DNA from: Sternotherus odoratus
Lineage: Eukaryota; Chordata; Testudines; Kinosternidae
Assembly: GCA_032164245.1 (NCBI GenBank)
Contig: JAVMKO010000006.1
Coordinates: 8,013,001-8,077,000 of the forward strand
Length of the DNA: 64,000 bases
Reading direction: 5' to 3'
Shown: piece after piece, positions 52,801 through 58,800 of the stretch
How the letters are laid out: each line of letters starts with the position of its first letter
Numbering within the stretch: the first letter of the stretch is position 1
Notes under the pieces: model-generated
What the model was told of the DNA's origin: nothing
Seen by the model: the letters and a program-made list of their open reading frames with translations, nothing else
Databases searched by the model: none
Made by a program: the position numbers and the translations under genes

Positions 52801-55800
52801 TTGATAACATTGAGTTTTTGCTTATATATTCAAATGTATATTTTTGCTTATATATTCAAAAGGCTTCTTTCTTTACACAAATCAATAATTGCTTATTCAT
52901 TCCCACCAAAAAGTTACCAAAATTTGATAGATTTATTTTTTTTAAACACATGTGCTATCACTGCAAACTTGTATGCCACAAAGTTTTCTATTTGAAGATT
53001 AATTACAAACTCCTGCGATGATTCTCCCAGTTTCAAAAGATGCTGTAAAATGAGGACATTTCGGATTTTATACAAAAACAAACAAAAACCAAAGTATTTA
53101 TGTACAGGAACTCCTCACTTAATGTTGTAGTTATGTTCCTGAAAAATGCGACTTTAAACAAAACAATGTTAAAAGAATCCAATTTCCCCATAAGAATTTA
53201 TGTTAATGAGGGGATTAGGTTCCAGGGAATTTTTTTTCATTAAACAGAAGATAGATTAGATAGATTAGATACACACACAGAGAGCGAGAGAGAGTATAAA
53301 TTTTAAACAATGTAATACTGGTACACAGTGATAAGGATTGTGAAGCTTGGTTGAGATGGAGGAGTCAGAGGGTGGGATATTTCCTAGGGAATGCCTTAGT
53401 GCTAAATGAACTAGCACTGAACTCTCAAGGGTTAACTCTCACACTGCAGCAGGAAAGGAGGGAGGCAGACAGACACACACATCCTGTGTTTGTTATAGAG
53501 ACAGAGATGCACATTTCTAATTAGGTATCAAGAGTGAGGTCAGAAGTACACTGCCTTGTTAATTAGATCAGCAAGCGGACAGCTGCAGCTGCTGCCTAAA
53601 GCAGCAGCTCCTTCTGTTGTGTGTTCCCCCTGTTCTATAGAAGATGGGGTAAGCAGAGGGGAGGGAGATACCCTGACATTAGCCCCTCTCTTCTTCCTCC
53701 CCCCCCAGGGTGACCAGATGTCTCGATTTTATAGAGACAGTCCCGATTTTGGGGTCTTTTTCTTATATAGGTTCCTATCACTCCCCACCCCTGTCCCGAT
53801 TTTTCACATTTGCTGTCTGGTCACCCTACCTCCCCCTGAGCAAGCAGAAGTCTCAGGGAGCAGCTCCAAAGCAGAGGGCAGGAGCAACACATGGCATTGG
53901 GGGGAGAGACAGCTGAACTGCCGACAATTGATAGCCTACTGGGCAGCTGATAACGTCAGAAGGGAGCATTTCACAACTTTAAAGGAGCATGTTCCCTAAT
54001 TGATCAGCAACATAACAATGAAACAATGTTAACCAGGATGACTTTAAATGAGGAGTTCCTGTATACATTTAATGTAGCATAAGAATAGCTTCAGAGAAAG
54101 GAATGACTATGAAAATTCTCAAGACAAATATGTGAAGTTTTCAAAAAATGCATTAATGATGTACAGTTGACACCTGCTATAAGAAGTGATGCAAGTCATC
54201 CTTCATTTGTCATATCCAAACAATCATTCCATCCATATTTATAAAAATATGAACTCCCTTCATGATGGATGGATAGATACAGAAAGTTATATTAGGCACT
54301 TTATGCTAGAGCAGATCAGTTAGATTACTAGAATAGGGTCTAATCAGCACTCCCAGAAACAACTATTATTTCCACTGGAAGAAGGATTCAAGATTCAATT
54401 TTTCTCTTACCTTTGAAAAGGTCAGAGAACCATCTTTTGGATACCCAAAAATCTTTAAAGCCAGACACCCACTGATTAGCAAGGGCAGAGTTATCAGCAC
54501 CACTAGGAAATTACTTCTGGAATGTAATATTTGATCCATATAGCCAAATAACCACTAAAAAGTCTAAGCATCATAATTAAATTACACTGCATATTAAAAA
54601 TAAAAATAATTTGCTGTTTCAGTTTCTCTCAAAGTTTAAAATCATGAAGTCAGAATATCCTGATGTGAAGTGATAGATATGTACATTAGAGAAACTCAGC
54701 ATGAGGAAAACTTCTGTACTCCTTTACCCCACTGAATGGGATAAGGAATAAATTGTCAAATCAATATACTCTAAAGTATTTTAAAGTTCTTGAATGATTT
54801 ATTTACACTAGATAGATAGACATGTTCAACCAATTAGATGTTTCTGGTGATTCAATATTAATCTCTCTTTTGGGAACAGATGTCAATAGATACGGGGTAA
54901 AATGATATTTAAAGTAAATTGATTGATTTTGAATGGCTTTAATACCTTCACCAAAACACGTTGGTGGAGTGCAGTCATTTTTGCAGTTTGTACAAGGCAC
55001 AACTGAACACTATTCTAAGGCAAAGAAAAAATAGGAATAATAGTAAGATACCAATATGGCTCCATCAGGAGTTCTTTAATTACCTGAAAATCAAAAAGGA
55101 ATTCTACAAAAAATGGAAACATGGATGAATTGCTAAGGAGTATAAAAGTATAGCACAAGCATGTGGGGACAAAATCAGAAAGTCTAGGCACAAAATGAGT
55201 TACACCTAGCAAGGGACATAAAAGGCAAAGAGGTTCTTTAAATGGAGCAAAAAAAAGACACAGGAAAGCATAGGTCTTCGTCTTAGCAGGAAAGGAGAAC
55301 TAATATGTGACAACATCAAAAAGCTGAGCTGTTTAATGCCTATTTTGCCTCAGTCTTCACTAACAAGGTTAATGGTGACCAGATACTCACAATTAATATA
55401 AATACAAGGGAGAAGAAATGCAAGCCAAAATAGGGAAAGAACAGGTTAAAGAATATTTAGATAAGTTAAATGTATTCAAGTTGGCAGGGTCTGCTTTAAA
55501 TTCATTCTAGGGTAATTGGGGAACTAGATGGAGCAATCTTGGAACCATTAGCAATTATTTTTGACAACTCATGGATGACGGATGAGGTCCCACAGGACTA
55601 GAGAAGAACAAACATAATACCTATCTTTAAAAATGGAAAAAAAGTGGACCCAGAGAATTATAGACTAGTCAGCCTAACTTTGACAACTGGAGAGATACTG
55701 GAACAAATTAATTAACAATCGGTTTGTAAGCACATGGAGAATAATAAGGTTATAAAGCATAGCCACATGGATTTGTCAAATACAATATTCCAATTCGACC

Positions 55801-58800
55801 TAATTTCTTTCTTTGACAATCTTAGTGGCCTAGTAGATAGGGAGAAGCAGTAGACACGATATATCTTTATTTCAGTAAGATTTATGATACAGTTCCACAT
55901 GACATTCTCATAAGCAAACTAAAGAAATATGCTCTAGTGAAATTACTATAAGATGTGCGCACAACTGGTCAAAAGACCATACTCAAAAAGTAGTTATCAG
56001 TGGTCCACTATCAAACTGGGCAGGTCTATCTAGAGGGATATTGCAGGGGTCAGTGAAGGGTCTAGTATTATTCAATATTTTCATTAATGACTTAGATAAT
56101 GGATGGAGAGGACATTTATAAAATTTGTAGATGACGCCAAACTGGACACTAGAGGACAGGATTAGAATCCAAAATGACTTTGACAAATTAGAGAATTAGT
56201 CTGAAATCATCAAGTTGAAATTCAATAAAGACAAGTGCAAAACACTTCACGTAGGAAAGAAAAATAAAATGCACAACTACAAAATGGGAAATAACTGGTT
56301 AGGTAGTAGTACTGCACTGCTGAAAAGGATCTGGGAGTTATTGTGGATCACAAATTGCACGAGTCAACGATGTGATGCTGGTGAAAAAAAGGCTAATGTT
56401 CTGGGGTGCATTCACACAAGTGTCATATGTAAGATACAGGAAGTAATTGCTCTACTCAGCACAGGTGACCTATGAGGAAACATTAAAAAAAGCTGGGCAT
56501 GGTTAGTCTTGAAAAAAGAAGATTGAGGAGGGAAACTGATATATTAAGGACTGTTACAAAGAGGAAGGGGGATCAAGTGTTCATGCCCATTAAAGGTAGG
56601 ACAAAAAGTAATGGGCTTAATCTGCAGCAAGAAAGATATAGGTTAGATATTAGGAGAAACTTTCTAATTATAAGGATAGTTAAGCTTAAGGAAAGACTTC
56701 CAGTGGAGACTGTGGAATCCCCATCGCTGTAGGTTTTTAAGAACAGGTTAGACAACCACTGCCAGGGATGGTCTAGGTTTACTTGATCCTACCATCTGCA
56801 GGGGGCTGCAGCTGTTGATCTCTCAAGGTCCCTTCCAACCCTACATTTCTATGATCATATGACAGATCCTTTTAATCTCATGTAAGATGTGTATGTAACA
56901 ACATTAAGAAAAAAAGTTAGCTTTCAACAAATACAGTAGTCTATGTTATGTAAGTTAATGCAATGACTTATATGCGTAACACTGAATCAAGTTTGCTAAA
57001 TCCAATATCAATCTAGCTCCAGTCTGGCAAATATTTCCAACACTTCCTTAACTTTATGCACATCAGCAGTCCTGTTGAGTTCACATGCATACAGTTAAGT
57101 ACATGAGGAAGATGTTGCAGGATCAAGGTATATATCAGCAGCCATGTTGCACATTTCATAGGAAATGTTATACTAATACCTTTAAAGCAAATGAATATGC
57201 TTTTTCTCCCACATTAATAGACTTAGGATCATCATCGTCCAGGTTTTCCCAAATCCTAACATCTCCATCACTGCCACAAGTTACAATACAGCTGTTAAAA
57301 AAATAATATCATTAACAACATTTATGTATAACAGGGTTACTATGATTTTCCTCAGCCCAAAATATGGGGGAAATGTTTAAAAATTCACGTTTGTATTAAA
57401 TGAAACATTTTATAAGTGTATTTATTCTTCAAATAATATGAGAAAGACATTCATATTATACAACATGAAAAACTTGCAATACAAGTCTACCAACTAGGTA
57501 TGCCTATCCCTCTTTTGTATCTGTTCTTAGATCAGGGGTGGGCAAACTTTTTGACCCGAGGGCCACATCGGGATTACAAAACTGTATGGAGGGCCAGGTA
57601 GGGAAGACTTTGCATCCCCAAACAGCCTGGACCAGCCCCCTATCTAACCCCCTCCCACTTCCTGCCCCCTGACTGCCCCACTCAGAATGCAAAATGCCCC
57701 GCCCCTGCTCCTTATCCCCTGACCTCCTCCTCCCAGGACCCCACCCTCTATCCAACCCCTCCTGCTCCCTGTCCACCCCACCCCTATCCACACCAGTCCC
57801 CTGACAGGTCCTCCGGGACTCCCATGCCTATCCAACCCATCCTGTTTTCTGTCCCCTGACCACCACCACCCAGAATCTCACCCCATCCAACCGCCCCTTC
57901 CTTGCTCCTTGTCCCTTGACTGCCCCCGGGACCCTCTGCTCCTTATCTAATCCTCCCTCCCCATACCATGCCGCTCAGAGCAGCATGTCTGGCAGTCGCA
58001 TGGCCTGTCCAGGGCCAGACACACTGCTGAGCAGGAGTACGCAGCTCCCCCCCCCCCCCCGAGCACTGTCTGTGTGGCTGCAGGGGAGGGATGACAATGA
58101 GGGAGGGGCCCAGGGCTAGTCTCCCCAGTCAGGAGCTCAGGGGCCAGGCAGGATATCCCGTAGGCGGGATATGGCCTGCGGGCTGCAGTTTGCCCACCCC
58201 TGCCTTAGATATCATACACTAACAAGCCAGTTCATTTTTCGGCATCTAGAAGGAAATTTTCAACAGCACAAAGGAAAGTTAGGAGCCCAACTTGCACTGA
58301 CTTTCACTAGAATTTGGGCACCCAACTGCCCTTTGTGCCTCTGAAAATCTGCCCCCATCCTGTCACAAAGGTGTGACCTAATCCCAAATGTGCTAAACAC
58401 ACTTGATTGAAGCTGAGATGGCTGTACAGGAGGTCAGGCCTTTTAAAAACTGTCAAGATACTGAATTCAACTCTCCTGTCTTTCATGATTTCACTTCTAC
58501 AACTTTGATGCAACAAACTGTTACACAGAGACTTGGAGGAAAAATCTGAATTTCCAATTTTAAATGCTAGATAAACAGGAATGATTTCAGGATTCCATTA
58601 TATCAGCAACACTTCAGCCTCTTCTTAGTGTACTTGGCTCAGACTAAGACATTTGCATTTATTATCAGTCATGCTGGCTAAGTAATTGACAGAAGTTATA
58701 AAACCTTTCCATCTTTTTTTTCTTTTGTGGTTTTGGTTCCTTGTTGGTAGATCAATCCCCATACCATTCTGACTCTATTTTAAACACACACCGACCACAT

